A DNA stretch of 64,000 nt, taken from positions 124,001-188,000 of the forward strand of contig JADNYJ010000040.1 of NCBI GenBank assembly GCA_015501075.1, in the 5' to 3' direction. Of this stretch, positions 25,790-38,194 are shown in pieces. How positions within the stretch are numbered: position 1 is the first letter of the stretch; every line of letters starts with the position of its first letter. The translations under genes were made by a program, and so were the position numbers. The notes beneath the pieces are model-generated. The model was not told the origin of the DNA. It ran no database searches and was given only the letters and a program-made list of their open reading frames with translations. The stretch comes from Gymnopilus junonius (taxonomy: Eukaryota > Basidiomycota > Agaricomycetes > Agaricales > Galerinaceae).

Positions 25790-25858
25790 TATCGATATTC
25801 GGAATGTACAATTGTTTGCTATGGATTAGATTGGGGCACGATTAAAGTGTATGTTAAG

Positions 25859-26327
25859 TCAGTAGGAGGATGCTCCACCGGTCTAAGTCGAAGGATAGCT
25901 TTGTCAGTCTGATTGCTGTAGGCCACAGCTAATGACGCGCACCATGATGGCCTCAATTTCGGCTTCCTCTATGTGTCGTGTTTTATAATTCCAGAACTTG
26001 GGGGGTGCCTCCCAGAATTCGCTGTAGACTGCAGGGCCAGAAGAAGCTTTAGCAGCAGATTCCGATGAGCTAGAAGCGTTCATTTTCGCCAGAAACTCTG
26101 AAAAGCGCTGTTTGAGCTCTGCCGGAGCGGCAGGATGCGGATGAGGTGCATCAGGTGCTGTAGAGTACTAAGCTAATGCAAAGCAAGAAATAGGCAAGAG
26201 TGCTCACTGGAAGGGTACGAACGCTTTCCAAGGAATTTAATGAGGGGCGTATGGACGCGGGCTGAACAGCAGCGGAGAGATGGATGCATCGTTGACTGGT
26301 TAAGAGCCAACTCGCTGTACCGGTCAT
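25859..26327 (-). CDS. KGD4/YMR-31-like small mitochondrial protein
   Basis: Exons read as 26327-26208 (or ending slightly earlier), 26157-25943 and 25882-25859. The N-terminus is a mitochondrial-type presequence (MTGTASWLLTSQRCIHLSAA). The mature part has RFSEFLAKMNAS, then SEFWEAPPKFWN and a C-terminus EEAEIEAIMTGGASSY. An acidic-helix-plus-GGA ending after an FW motif resembles the Kgd4/Ymr31 (MRPS36-like) family, which links E3 to the 2-oxoglutarate dehydrogenase core. The exon 1 border is ambiguous: the strong donor GTGAGC gives a frame one base off. A weaker GTACCC donor about 11 nt upstream keeps the frame. Head-to-head with TRS20. Confidence 0.6.
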
Positions 26328-26470
26328 TTCCTTGTTGCCGAATTTGGCTTGCCCCTCAAGAACAAACAACGCGGAACGCGGTCTTGAAATTGTTCATAAT
26401 TGTTCTTCATTTGCAACCAGCTCATCTTCTACTATACGTGACCTGTAACTATACTTTTAAGAGGTCCAAG
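26328..26470. promoter_or_regulatory. Divergent promoter region, KGD4-like / TRS20
   Basis: 143 bp between the start codons of two oppositely oriented genes. Confidence 0.5.
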
Positions 26471-27150
26471 ATGTCCCATCATCTTTTCTTGTTGTCACCA
26501 TCAGATACCCCCCTGTACAGCCTCACACACCAGTCGACGAAACCTGTTCCAAGTGTAACATCACCCCTGGCGTCCAACTTGCCGACGTGGTCCACATCAG
26601 CATTCGCTGGAACGCTTACGGCGCTTTCTGGGGCCTCAAGCGCCACACAGCATACTTCGAGTGGCGCCGTGCGGGTCGGGGGAGGACAGGACCGACATGT
26701 TATCCAGATGATTGCGAATGCTGGATTGGACGTGATAGAGGATGTGATGCGCAAGGAAACAGCGATGTGCGTACGGTGTTGGCTGAATGCGGGATGCAGT
26801 AACGGACCATTCGATAGGTACTTGAAATCGGTAGACAAATTCAATGAGTGGACAATATCTGCGTTCATCACGCCTGGGAGTAAGAGGCCTGTTCATCTGT
26901 GCACGCGGAGACTGACTGGAGCAGACACCAAGTTTGTGCTTCTGCACGAGGGCAAGAACGACGACGGGATCCGATCATTCTTTATGGATGTATGGGAGCT
27001 GTATGTGAAGGTAAATGAAAGATATGTACGGCAGAAACAGATGCTGATGGGTTGCAGACGATGCTGAATCCATTCCACACGGCGCACAGTGCGATACGAA
27101 GCAGTGTGTTTGACAATCGCGTGCGGGCAAGTGCGCGAAAGTATCTGTGA
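26471..27150 (+). CDS. TRS20: TRAPP complex subunit TRS20 (sedlin, TRAPPC2)
   Basis: Core longin-fold subunit of the TRAPP tethering complexes acting in ER-Golgi and intra-Golgi transport. Exons 26471-26766, 26818-26879, 26925-27010 and 27058-27150 give 178 aa. Family features are MSHHLFLLSPSDTPLY, HVIQMIANAGLDVIEDVM, YLKSVDKFNEWTISAFITPG, FVLLHEG.NDDGIRSFFMDV and a C-terminal NPFHTAHSAIRSSVFDNRVR. Between the first two strands there is a Ser/Thr/Ala-rich insert of about 50 residues absent from animal sedlin. The second intron (45 nt) is in frame and stop-free. Confidence 0.92.
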
Positions 27151-27505
27151 CGGCGGAGATTGAATTATGTAAAGGGTAGGCAATTGTTGTAATCAAACCT
27201 GTTCTCTGCTCCGACCTTGGCTTGGGTGGCATTCTTTCCTCCTCTTTGCATCTTTCCTGCATCTCTTCTTGTCTTCCAGCATAAAATAACATAAATATCC
27301 AATAAATCACTTTCTTTCTCTTTTCTTTCTTCCCATCGTCAACAGGAGACAGCGACAGCAACTAAGTCCGTTTTTCTCCTTTCTTTCTTTCTCTCCTTTC
27401 TGCTCACCTTCTTGCTCAGCTGTATCCTCTTTCCAACTACTTTTCTGTCCAGCATCATCCGTAATCCATTATCTATCCACTTCTGTCTCCGACCCCACCA
27501 AAGCA
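27151..27505. other. Intergenic with a pyrimidine-rich leader
   Basis: 27240-27505 on + is strongly C/T-rich (runs of CTTTCTTTCT), a feature common just upstream of start codons in highly expressed fungal genes. I see no gene here. Confidence 0.45.
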
Positions 27506-29046
27506 ATGACTACCGCAAACTCCAACAATCGCGCCTCCCTCCTCGCGGGTCTCCGCACAGGCGGTGTCCGTTCTGCCTCTGGCCCCATTCCCCACACCGC
27601 TGCACCCGGTGCCACCTTCAATGTCTCCCGCTTCCCTCCCAAACACAGCCAGCCCACTTTCCCAGAGGAAGAGGAAGATGACCAACTCGCCGAAATGCCC
27701 CAGCAGAACCTCTTCTCCAACAGGAACCATCCCATGACCGCAGCTGTAGACGGCTCCAACAATCGTTTTGCTCATCAACAGGCCACCCGGGGCATGAATC
27801 CCAACAGCGTCCCGTTCAGTCCAGGCTTTGCCCCTAATATGATGCCGCAAGCCCAGATGCAGATGCAGATGCTCCAGCTTGAGATGATGAGAATACAGGT
27901 ATGTTTCTCTTTCATTATGGAAACCTTTCTTTTTTCATCATTTTTTAGGCTATCCAGGCTCAGCAGTACCAGGCAGAGTTGCTCGCCCAAGCTCAGCTCC
28001 AACAACAACAGCAACAACTCCTGCAGCAGCAGCAAAACAGGCGCACCAGTCTTGGCTTCAATCCACCCGCCACTGCTGGTCCAATGACAAACTCATTCGA
28101 CCTGAGGGCAGCCACTCTGAGCGCCCAGATGCGCCGTGCGAATCAGGCGGACCAACTCCGGTCGCAGCTCGGCGTGGCAGGCGGTGCAGACGATCATGTC
28201 CCCATGACAGCCGCTCTTGGAGGAAGGTTTGGCAGCCGCACCACCAGCCTCAACGTTCCTCCAAACCAACCGGGTCGCTTCGATGAGCGTGGAGAATCTC
28301 ATCCGCCTCTCACCCCCAATTCCACCACGGTGATCAGCGGTGGTACCTCTTTGGGCAGCCCTGCTTCCAACAACGGCAATTCTATCCTTTCAAAATCCGA
28401 CTCTGCTTCTTCTTGGAGGCGCGGAGGAGCTAACAACTCTGTCTTGAGTGGCAATCGTGCTGTTTCCTCGCCCAGCGTCAAGGTGACCCCTCCTCCCACT
28501 GACGAGCGCATTACCCCTCCTCCTGCCACAGAAGCTTCACTCACTTCCCCTGCGAGCACGACTGGTCCCAAGTTCAGACCTCAGCCTCTCCGCTTTAACC
28601 CTTCAGTATCGCAGCCTTTGCCCGCCGTTGCCATTGACAACGCCGACGACGATACTGACGGGGAGACCCACTCCTCTGGATCTTCTGTCAAATCCGGCGC
28701 TTCTAATTCATCTCCTACTACCCCCCGTTCCTCCTCTTCCAATGAGACGCCTCTTTCGCCGCGCGAGGAGGCAAGCAAGAGATTGTTCGAAGGCCTTGGA
28801 CTCAGCCGTCCTGTCTCTGCCACGCCTTCTGAACAGGCGGCTAATCAGACGAACCCGACTACTACTCCGGCTGTTATTGGCTACAGGATGGTCAGCCAGC
28901 CGACCAGGCAGCCCCGTGGGCCGCCTTCGGGTGCGGATGAACTTGGGCCCAAGAACTTTGCGAGTCGCATCAGGAGGAAGGCCATTGGTGGTCTGGGCAT
29001 GCTCATGGGTGCCCGTGAGAGGCGCGAGTTCGTTGAAGCCTACTGA
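27506..29046 (+). CDS. Low-complexity Q/S/P-rich fungal protein, unknown function
   Basis: Exons 27506-27898 and 27949-29046 give 496 aa. It starts MTTANSNNRASLLAGLRTGG. Around residues 115-160 there is a Met/Gln-rich segment (QAQMQMQMLQ, then QLQQQQQQLLQQQQN), likely a helical or coiled-coil tract. The rest is Ser/Pro/Thr-rich and looks disordered. A conserved-looking C-terminus contains LGPKNFASRIRRKAIGGLGM and ends RREFVEAY. No catalytic domain is visible. The Q-rich tract suggests a regulatory or RNA-related role, but this is only inference. Codon use and the CT-rich leader suggest good expression. Confidence 0.8.
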
Positions 29047-29668
29047 TGTCTCTGTACGGCGACACCAGAGTCTTCTCTGTGCCTCTGCGCAATAACCAAT
29101 ACCCTTCCATGATGATGACGAATTTCCTTTGCTTTTGTAATCCTTCCAATAAAGGTTTCAGAAATGGTTTATGTATTACTGTCGGCTGTTGGTCGGCCTG
29201 ACGGACTCTTTCCTTTGCATGAGATTGGTTCTGTAGGACGATGGAAGAAAAACCTTATAATTCTCAAACGTTTGTTGACGAGAACACCTCTTTTCTTGTT
29301 CTTGATCAAGAAAGTAGTTAATGTCTACAACGCTCTTCTTCTTTGCTCGGCAGTACCTATATTCGTACTTTTCCCACTTCCATAGCATTACGTGCGTGGA
29401 TCCTTACTTGCATTCAAACTTCCACACCCTTGTTGTGTCTCTATACACTCCTTCATTGTGTTTGTGTATCTGTCTTCTTTCGATCTTTCTGCAGCTTTCA
29501 AGTAATTCCCATGTTGCATGCAGAGCTACGATTGATATGTTGTATTCTCAAATTTAATATTTGTTAATCAGATTTTCGAACGAGGTTGGAGTTGTAAAGT
29601 AAGATTGCAGAGTGGAACGGGTATCGAAGGGTTGATTTGGTATGTATACACAAAGTACATAATACATT
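29047..29668. other. Convergent intergenic region
   Basis: A T-rich region between the 3' ends of the Q-rich gene and ARP4. It should hold both terminators; I see nothing else. Confidence 0.45.
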
Positions 29669-31476
29669 CTATTTACATCTCTGGCCAACGATCGGCTTTC
29701 CGTGTTCCTAAGGTCATGCTTGTAAGAATTACTCCAAATAAGAGGAAAGTGAATAAACTCACTTGCCACTCCTCTCTGCTAATCCACAACTGATGGAAAG
29801 TACCCAAGCTCGCCAGAATGCTTCCCCCGAGCCAACCACCGTAACGACGTTCTATTGGGTTGCCTGGGGCATGAATTTTGGCCTATTGGAGAAACACCAC
29901 CCAGTGAATATTAGATACTGTTGAAAAGGACCGATTAAAACATACGTGAGGAAAAGTTCTCGCCAATTCATTGGACAGACGGTCAGCAAGTCCAGAAAAC
30001 AGAGTTCCACCACCAGTCAAGACGACGTTACCCATGATAACTTGCCGCAGTTCAGGATCGCACGCACGTAGTGCCTCAGTGATGAGTTGCGGAATGCTTT
30101 TAGGAAGGTTGGGATTTGAAGCCTGTCAAAAACCTATCACCATCATTGCAGAATCATGTGTTATTTATACGTACGATAAGGGCAGGTGAATGAGTGAAAA
30201 ATTGTTCCCCTACCACAAATCTGTCCGAACCATAATATGCGTTGTAGCCTGTCGGGAATTCATATTGCCTAGCTGGTCGCTGAGCAGCTTGCCTGGTTAA
30301 TGCACTTTAGTCGAAAGTTCGTTGTAAACATGAGACGTTACTGACTGGTCATTCCAACCCTGTTCAAGGACACCGGCAACAGTCTGAACCCATTCGTCTA
30401 CTTCTCGTGCCTCTGCCCAGTTACGCCAGGATTCCGTGGTGCCCGCTATCCTATCTTCTCTAAATGTGAATTTCGGCATTGCGCCCACGTCTACAGGCTT
30501 TCATAGAATGTTAGTCGGATAAAGAAGGAAAATAAGGGCCTGTGCATGCCAATTTGCTAGCAATCAATTGATGAGGTATGAGTTCCACTCCACGACGATG
30601 TTGGGTGGGCGCAGTAATAAGATGGCGCGCTTGAGCATAAACAAGCTTCGGTAAAGGTGAATAAGCAAGGCCTGATGCAATTTAAGTAGATTTTATAACA
30701 GCAGCACACATTACCAACCTTTTCGAAGGACAAACCCGTCCACAACAGGAGTGACACTCGCCATGGACTGGCCAACGTCAATTACTAAAGCAGAGCCTTT
30801 GCCAGCCGCAAATCTATACAGAGACACGTTAGGAATGTCGAATGTTCTTCTCGTGAAGTATGCGACTCAACGCGTTCAGAACTCCGGTGTTAGCAATATA
30901 GAACGCGGGGACGTTGAAATCTTCAAACATAATTTCAGCCATTCGTTCTCTGTTCGCAGGCGTATTCCAAGTTGGCTCTGTCACAAGAATAGGATGCTCT
31001 GCGGAGTTGCAAAGCATGACCTTGTTTATTGCGTGTTCGATTAATGGTTTTATGGGATTGAAATCTCTGACTAGGTAAGGATATAAGTACAAGCAAAGGG
31101 AAACAAGAGAGAACAGTAGAAACAAACTTAGTCCGTTTTCGAGTGGATTTCCGATTTCCATGCCCGCTCTCCACATGGAAGGACCAGATTGACCAATGTA
31201 AATTTTTGAAAACTTTGGCTTCTCCGCAGGTTGTTCTGGGTTTTCTGCAGTGTTATCAGACATGACCACATCCGTGTCGGGCTGCGGAGGATGGAATCCA
31301 TATGATGTTGGAATGATAGCTTTTGGGGTATCATCTCCGGCATATCCAGCTCGCAGGGATGAGGTGCCAATATCTATGACTAGCGCCGAGACTTCATCTG
31401 GAAAATTTGAAAGACGCGTTCAGCTACCGGAGATAAAATTCTCAGAGAACAACAAACCGCCCCCGTAGTTGACCAT
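29669..31476 (-). CDS. ARP4: Actin-related protein 4
   Basis: Nuclear actin-fold subunit of the NuA4, SWR1 and INO80 chromatin complexes. It starts MVNYGG at 31476. Exon 2 continues [20 protein letters not shown], the actin phosphate-binding loop 1. Further features are [40 protein letters not shown] and the second phosphate loop in [16 protein letters not shown]. The C-terminal block is [20 protein letters not shown] followed by [18 protein letters not shown]. The final intron (donor GTGAGT) must be removed to give the EHGKPIV end. A Glu/Pro/Asp-rich insert near residues 45-65 is typical of Arp4 rather than actin. Confidence 0.93.
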
Positions 31477-31675
31477 GTTTTTGTGTTAAATAGGCACGCG
31501 CGCGTTTTCCTAGCTTGAAAACAGTGGCTGAACTTGCAGTCCAAGAATGCTTGAAGGAACGCATTTGTCTCTGTGTGGAATGGCAGCCATCGCCATCAGA
31601 GTCACGTGTGCGAGTAAAAGATCGACTTGCAGTGCACATTTTTGCTAGCTTGAACCGTGCCGGTTCTCTATTATC
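31477..31675. promoter_or_regulatory. Divergent promoter region, ARP4 / ERB1
   Basis: 199 bp between the start codons of ARP4 and ERB1. Confidence 0.5.
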
Positions 31676-34292
31676 ATGGCTAACGGACTGGGACGAAAAT
31701 CAGTAAAACGCAAGCAAGTAGACGAAGAGCATGAGACTTTCGAACAAGATCTGGGCCCCAATGGTACTTTGGAAATGCTAAGCGATGAGGAAAATGAAGG
31801 GGATGTTTCTTCTGACGACGGCCAATTGGACGAGTTTCCGGAAATTGTAAATGAAAGTGATAGTGATGAAAGTGACGAAGAGGAGGAGGAGGATGGAGAA
31901 GAGGAAGATGGAGGTGACGAAGAGTATGAAAGCGACGGTGCCGAGTCCGACGATTCACTTCACGTCTTTCCCAAATCAAAAACCGTAATTTCCGACATTA
32001 CAAAACAACCAAAAGTCGTCTACCCAGAAATCGAGCCAGAATACGATTCAGACTCATCTACAGAAGATGTGAGCAACGTTATACTTGACTATTTTTCTCT
32101 TGTCTAATATATGAAGGCGCCCAATCGAGTCGGCAATGTACCAATGCATTGGTATGATGATCTTCCCCACATAGGCTACAGTATAGATGGGCAGAAAATA
32201 CTGCGTCCTGCTCGTGGAGACGAGCTTGACAAATTCTTAGCAACTGTAGATGACTCTTCAGCTTGGTGCGTTGTGTGCCCATCAGCGGACTTCTTCAAAG
32301 CTCAATATCTTCCTTAGGACATCTGCTTTCGATAAAAACGCTCAGGCAGATAAGCCTTTAACTGCTGAAGAACTCGATATTATTCGTCGCCTATACGCTG
32401 GCGAGAACCCGGATGCCGACTATGATCCTTACGAACCTACCACTGAGTGGTTTACCGGTAAAGGAAAAGAAGAAGTTATGCCCCTTTCAGGTGCTCTCCA
32501 ACCAAAAAGACGTTGGGTGCCTAGTAAGTGGGAAAAACAAAAAGTAAGATACATATGAACCTTATACTGCTTCATCACTGAAAATTTGGGAAGGTTATGA
32601 AAATTGTTCGCGCTATTCGTCAAGGCCGAATTCTTCCTTCAAAACCTAAGTCAACCTCCAAATTTGAGCCATACGCTATTTGGTCAGAACGTCCTTCTGA
32701 TTACCCCCCTCCATTACCAGCACCTAAGCCCCGTCTTCCAACAAATGCTGAATCATATAATCCTCCAGAAGAATACCTACCCACAGAGGAAGAGCGCAAA
32801 ACTTGGGAGGCGCAAGACCCGGAGGACCGTGAACGCGATTTCCTCCCGGAAAAATACTCCTCACTCCGTCTTGTTCCCGCCTATGATCAATTTGTGAAGG
32901 AGCGTTTTAATCGGCAACTGGACTTATATCTTGCACCTCGTGTCCAAAGAGTCAAGCTCAACATCGATCCGGAATCCTTGATTCCGAAGTTGCCCAGCCC
33001 TAGTAGCCTCAAACCATTCCCTAACTATAAGAGTTTGCAGCTCCACCATCCAGACAGTCGTGTAAGATGTATTAGTGTCAGCCCTGACGGCTCCTGGGTG
33101 GTCAGTGGCGATGAAGATGGCAACGTTAGTCTATGGGAGATCATTGTTGGACGGGAGATAAAACGATGGAAATTCAAAGGCAAAATCGGTGCTTTGGCGT
33201 GGTGCCCAAGGACCGATATCAGTTACTTTGCAGTGGGAATGTAGGCGTTCATTGACAATTTCTGTGTTCTATCTATGCTGACCAGCTTGAATTCAGCGAA
33301 GATACTATACAGTTCATTATTCCACCACATATCGATAACTCCGTCTTGTCACTTACTCAAAATGTTTTGGCTCCCTCGACCCTCCCTCCTGCTCCTGCAT
33401 CCCCTTCTCCTGTAAAATGGACGACACCTCCATCTAATGCATGGTCTTTGGACACTCCGATTCTGACAATTGATTTACCCGCTTCCTCTGGAACCCCTAC
33501 TCACTTCTGCTGGCATCGTAAGGGTGACTACTTATCGAGCGTCTGTAAGTAGATCCTGTTCTCGTGATTGCAGTCATTTTATATAATTTGCGTTCGACAG
33601 GCACTGGCGGCGTACATGGCGGCGTATGGATCCACCAGATGACCCGGAGGCATTCTCAAGCGCCATTCAAGAAAATCAAAGGCAGTGTCCAAACTGTCCT
33701 TTTCCATCCTTTGAAACCTCATTTCTTTGTCGCAGTAAGCAAGCTTGTCTATGTCAATTTTTCTCTTCTGATCTTTCATCTCTATAGACGCAACAATACG
33801 TACGGATATACAACCTTTCGGAACAAAAATTAATCAAAACCTTGATACCTGGTATTAAATGGATATCTTCCATGGACATCCACCCCTCTGGAGATCATCT
33901 CATTGTCGGAGGATATGATCGCAAGCTTTGCTGGTTCGATCTGGAGTTGAGCGAAAAGCCCTACAAAGTTTTACGGTAATTTTTTTGTTACCTCCTATTA
34001 TCCTCTTTTTGCTAAAGTAAAATCTAGGTACCATTCACGCGCCATTCGATCCTTGCAATTCCACCCAACATACCCACTTTTCGCCTCCTCTTCGGATGAT
34101 GGATCTATTCAAATCTTCCACTCCAGGGTTTATAACGATCTCTTGACGGACCCATTAATCGTACCTCTCAAGATTTTACGAGGGCACCACGTCGTAGATG
34201 GCCTTGGAGTCCTCCAGATTAGGTGGTGTAACAAACATCCATGGCTCGTCAGTGCTTCTGCAGATAGCAGTGTTGCCGTATGGTGTAGTTAG
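31676..34292 (+). CDS. ERB1: Ribosome biogenesis protein ERB1 (BOP1)
   Basis: Component of the nucleolar PeBoW complex (Nop7-Erb1-Ytm1) needed for 27S pre-rRNA processing and 60S formation. Eight exons: 31676-32068, 32117-32265, 32318-32543, 32594-33240, 33297-33544, 33601-33734, 33788-33975 and about 34028-34292 (about 749 aa). The N-terminus is very acidic (long Glu/Asp/Ser runs). The BOP1 N-terminal domain follows, with [32 protein letters not shown] and [14 protein letters not shown]40 repeats come next ([20 protein letters not shown], then [20 protein letters not shown]). It ends [16 protein letters not shown]. All junctions keep the conserved motifs in frame. Confidence 0.95.
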
Positions 34293-35182
34293 GGAAGTGC
34301 TGTACTTATCTCCATCATCTTGACGCAATAAGCTCTCAGCTATATTTCCAGATCATAAAATAAAGGAATATTTCATTAAATGTATTTCCTTTTCAGAGTA
34401 TTATCTATCCGTCCAACTGCAAACTGAAATTGCAGAATAGGGCTTTTTATATATCAGTGTTTATTTCGATTCGGCCACCCTCGTCTCTGTTCTTTTTCTG
34501 TGGAGATGTACTGCTTCTGAGTAGCACGCTGTGAGCTCTAGTAGAAGGCTGCAACCGATCAGAGCCTAGCTCATCCGATCCTTCTGTGACGCGCGCAATG
34601 CTTGTGGGAAGCGGCTACAGTTATCAGTCGTTCAAGCTTACTCTTCCGGCTAGAAAGGCACAGGAAAAGTGTTATCTCCGAGTCCTCGGCTAGGCTCCTC
34701 CCATTCTACTTTGATGTTCAAGTTGCGCTGTGTCAGTACTTGCGAAACTGTAGAGATCCAGAAGAATTCAGACCGTGCGTAGCCTTCAAATTTAAAACAA
34801 TTGAAGTGTAGGAAGATATTTTTGACACTCCTGGCCTGCCTTTTCGGTGATTTCCTGAATGGGCGTATAAAATGCAAACGCTGGGGTCCGTGGAGAACTT
34901 TCAAGTTATTTCTTGCTTCTGCAGACCTAAAAAAACTTCCCGAGTATTGGCGAAGTTTTTACATATTGACACATCCTTGGCTTGCGATGAGTCAAAGGTG
35001 TGACTATTCCTCTAAGAGGCTGATCCTTCTCCGGTGATGAAGGCGAAGTGAAGTCAAATTCAGGAAGCGAAATCCTTCGTAGATACCGCTGGAGGTTATA
35101 ACCAGGTCGTTAAGGGTTTTGCCTATAAGCCTCAGTCCCCACCTCCTTCCGCTTTATTGCACTCATTACACAAATACTAGCC
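34293..35182. other. Intergenic region, 890 bp
   Basis: After a probable ERB1 3' UTR I see no supported gene. Short open frames between 34600 and 35040 lack family features and good splice structure. Confidence 0.45.
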
Positions 35183-37074
35183 ATGGTCAACTGGTCTGAT
35201 CCAGACGAAATTGCCAGAGATTCAGGTTAGTCTTCAACTTCAAATAATCCTTGATTCAGTTTGACTCGTTAGAAAGACGTTTTTCACAAGCTTGTTTTTG
35301 CGCTGTTCGGCGTGTATATATGGGAGCTGTTCGTAACCTGCGGGTTTGAATGGTCTCTACTGACGAAGCGTCGCCAGTTTCGAGTGCCGCTGGTACGTAG
35401 TCGAATAATGACCTCATTGCTAAGCGCTGACTTCTGCTTGGGCAGAGTATGTTTTTTCTATCAATCCTTCATTCGGAAACTCAATCTACAGTTAGTTTTG
35501 TTCTTTCTTTGTCGATATTGCATGCTCTTGTCTTTCATCGGACTGTAAGATTTCTTTTTGCTAGGTTTAAATGAATCTGTAGGTCTGATAAAACCCTTCA
35601 GGATAATCTCCACTTCGGCTACGAAGGAGGTCACTCAGACTCGCTATCTTATTTCTTATTTTCTGCTAATGGAGTCTCTAACTGGTACACAGATCAATTG
35701 TAAGGTAAAGAACAGCAACATGATTTATACTCCCGTCCTTTCGATATTAACTTGTAACAGGCCCTATACACATTCAATTCGGTGAGTTCTTCCGTACGAC
35801 TAATGCGGTACCCTCTCACATTTTTACCATCATTCAGTGGACTGGAAATATGTCCATTCTTTGTGCTTCTACCTCGTTGATGTTAAGAACGTGAGTGATA
35901 CGGAAGTCTTATATTTTCTGGTAGCAAACGCAATTTAGATTTGCACTTTGGGAACGACGTTTATCGGTTGTTATCCCTCTCGGACTTCTATGTGTGGCGC
36001 ACTGGGCTTTGCTCTACAGAACAATGTTTATCGTCGTGTCCCAGTGGGACCCTGTTCTAAAGGCCTGCGTCGTCATTCAAACAAATCCATCCATGCTTAA
36101 TACCACCTTTTTCTTCAGTATGTTCTTTCGTGTTGTATCAAAAGCACGTTGACAAGCCCTGTCTCCAGCGATGGGTTTTGATTTCATCATCTTAATCATC
36201 ACAGCCATCGCCTTGCTCGCTCGACATTCTGCTCGTACTGGGCTCTGGAAATTACTTTTTCAAGATGGCCTTGTATATTTCATCGTGTCCTTTTCGACCA
36301 ATTGCATTCCTGCGGTTTGTCTGCAGTCTCAGTACCTTTTCTCCTTGCATTAAATTGCGTTTTGACAGGTACTGAATGTACTCAACCTGAATAGTGAGAG
36401 TCTTCCCATATCTGAATTTCAACGTCGATTCACGAGATCATGGCGTCAATAGCACCTATGAACGTGTAAGATCTTATTCTTGTCTCTTTTTTTTCTCACT
36501 CATGGTTATGTTCAGTATAGCGACAGTGAGTTTGTGAATCACAATAGAGTAAATCATTGAACTTCAAGCATCGAGCAGATTCCCGCCGCTGCTGTAACGT
36601 ACGCGTTGACGATATCTTGCCGTCTTTGTGCCTCACCCTATTCCTGTAGCTCAATGGCAGCGTGCCGCGCCGTAATGAGGTTACTGGAATTTAATTCCAA
36701 CGACGTTTACATCCATTCCATTTCAGCAGCGATGACGGGAAGCAATCCTCCAGCTACAATGGCGCATCATAACATTATGCCTCACATGAAAGCGCAAAAA
36801 ATTCCACGCGCGCGTCCTGAAGTTCGGGTAACAACCGAACACATTACAATGACAGAATTTCCGTGAGTTCTCAGTCCTTACTGCATTGATATTTTTTTAA
36901 TCACAACAATTTGGGCATAACAGAGTATCGGGCACCAGCTCCCCCTGTCTGACAGTAGAAAGACCGGCCAGATCTTCGATTGACATGGAGTCAGCAAGGC
37001 ATAAAGATCTCGAGGCGTTTGCGGACAAGGACGATATAGTATCATTTGACTGTCACAAGCATTCGAAGTTCTAA
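35183..37074 (+). CDS. Agaricomycete seven-helix membrane protein, unknown function
   Basis: A many-exon gene starting MVNWSDPDEIARDS at 35183 and ending DCHKHSKF at 37074. Exons encode hydrophobic helices: VFHKLVFALFGVYIWELFVT, FFLCRYCMLLSFIGL, WTGNMSILCASTSLMLR, VVIPLGLLCVAHWALLYRTM, GFDFIILIITAIALLARHSA and FQDGLVYFIVSFSTNCIPAV. The CRYC motif and the spacing match a large family of seven-helix proteins expanded in agaricomycetes, with no assigned function. The C-terminal exon is a polar cytosolic tail, Pro/Ser/Thr-rich. Exon borders were not all resolved; several introns are near 50 nt. Family-level confidence only. Confidence 0.75.
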
Positions 37075-37199
37075 AAAGGCATTGCGTATATAAAGATGAT
37101 GCAATGAAGACGTTGTAACGATGCTATACATAACCAATCGATTGTATAGCTGTAAAATGCGCGATATAATACATACAGTGGGTATATGGAAGTTCTTGG

Positions 37200-37867
37200 T
37201 CAACGCCTTCTCTTTGAACGGCCGGCTTTTCTTCTGGCAGCAACACCACCTTGGCGATTCATACCATGTGGATTTGGTCGAGCAGACAGGCCTTTCGATT
37301 TGCGCCATTCTTCTCTCCGTGATCCGCGTGGACCATGTGTCGATACTCGTTGAGGATGTTCGGGATCGACTGTCATCGAGTCTGAAGTGGATGGATAAAC
37401 AAGAGGGTGGGGGGTTGTGGTAAGAGTGAAACAGACCTGGTTGGTCCTGCATTGAATCATCGTGTCCGTGGGCTGTCAACAGAGTAAAGTCAATGATCGT
37501 CTATCCGCGAATGTTCGTGAACAGAAATAATCATTTATGATGAATCCTCCGACGAATCGTCCGAATTCCACCCCGTGAACAAAGGCCTTCTTCCATGACT
37601 ATTGGAACCCCAAAGGTCGTCTAGTCCTTCAGGAGTGATGTCGTTCGGATCTAAAAGGGCAAAAGTCGCGAACGAACACCAACCTGAAATGTCTTCTCCC
37701 TCGGCATCTCCTAGTGGAACATCTCCTTCGGCGTCTTCGATTGTGACTTGTCGTAGTTTGGAGTTCAGACGGTGTAATCGGGCTGCCTCTGTTGCTGCGT
37801 ATACGCCTGTCTCTCGCTTCTTGGAGCGGAAAGAACGCTTGACTTTTGATCTGAGTGATTTTGCCAT
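37200..37867 (-). CDS. DUF2423 nucleolar protein (YBL028C/LLPH-like)
   Basis: The N-terminus MAKSLRSKVKRSFRSKKRET, followed by GVYAATEAARLHRLNSKL, is the DUF2423 signature of small nucleolar proteins linked to pre-60S particles. The middle is acidic (DVPLGDAEGEDISG). The last exon reads HPQRVSTHGPRGSRREEWRK and ends in a basic tail, RRKAGRSKRRR, at a TGA at 37202-37200. The join between exon 1 and the next exon (from about 37472) is unclear. The candidate donors in the right phase are weak (GTTCCA or GTCATG), and the first frame otherwise ends SSEDSS at a TAA near 37535. Gene identity is good; the middle structure is tentative. Confidence 0.8.
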
Positions 37868-38194
37868 TTTCTGGATTCGAGTGGGTGTGATCTCGGTGTG
37901 TTGTGTAAGTGTGCGGTGATGGTGGTGGTACTGAGGCAAAAACAACACGCAGTAGTGGGTCAGACTTTTAACTAAAACTATTCAAGCGGAGATTGAAGTT
38001 AACGTGGCTGTGCCACACGTTGTGCCTCGATTGTCTGACTAGTAAAATCATTTCAATAATCCTAGTTGTATTTATACATGACGGAATTCCGCCTTTGGTG
38101 TATATTTTGGAGGGTGATATGTAGGGTACAAAGAGCGCGTTCCCTCGTATGAATGTCAGGCTCATTCGAATTCGATTGCTACTTGTTGATTGCG
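37868..38194. other. Intergenic, downstream of SmF
   Basis: About 330 bp between two minus-strand genes, holding the DUF2423 promoter and SmF 3' end. I see no other feature. Confidence 0.4.

Noticed and set aside
37640..37675. 33-nt GT-AG interval in DUF2423 exon 1
   Set aside because: Too short for an intron; reading through gives SFATFALLDPNDITPEG, which looks natural.
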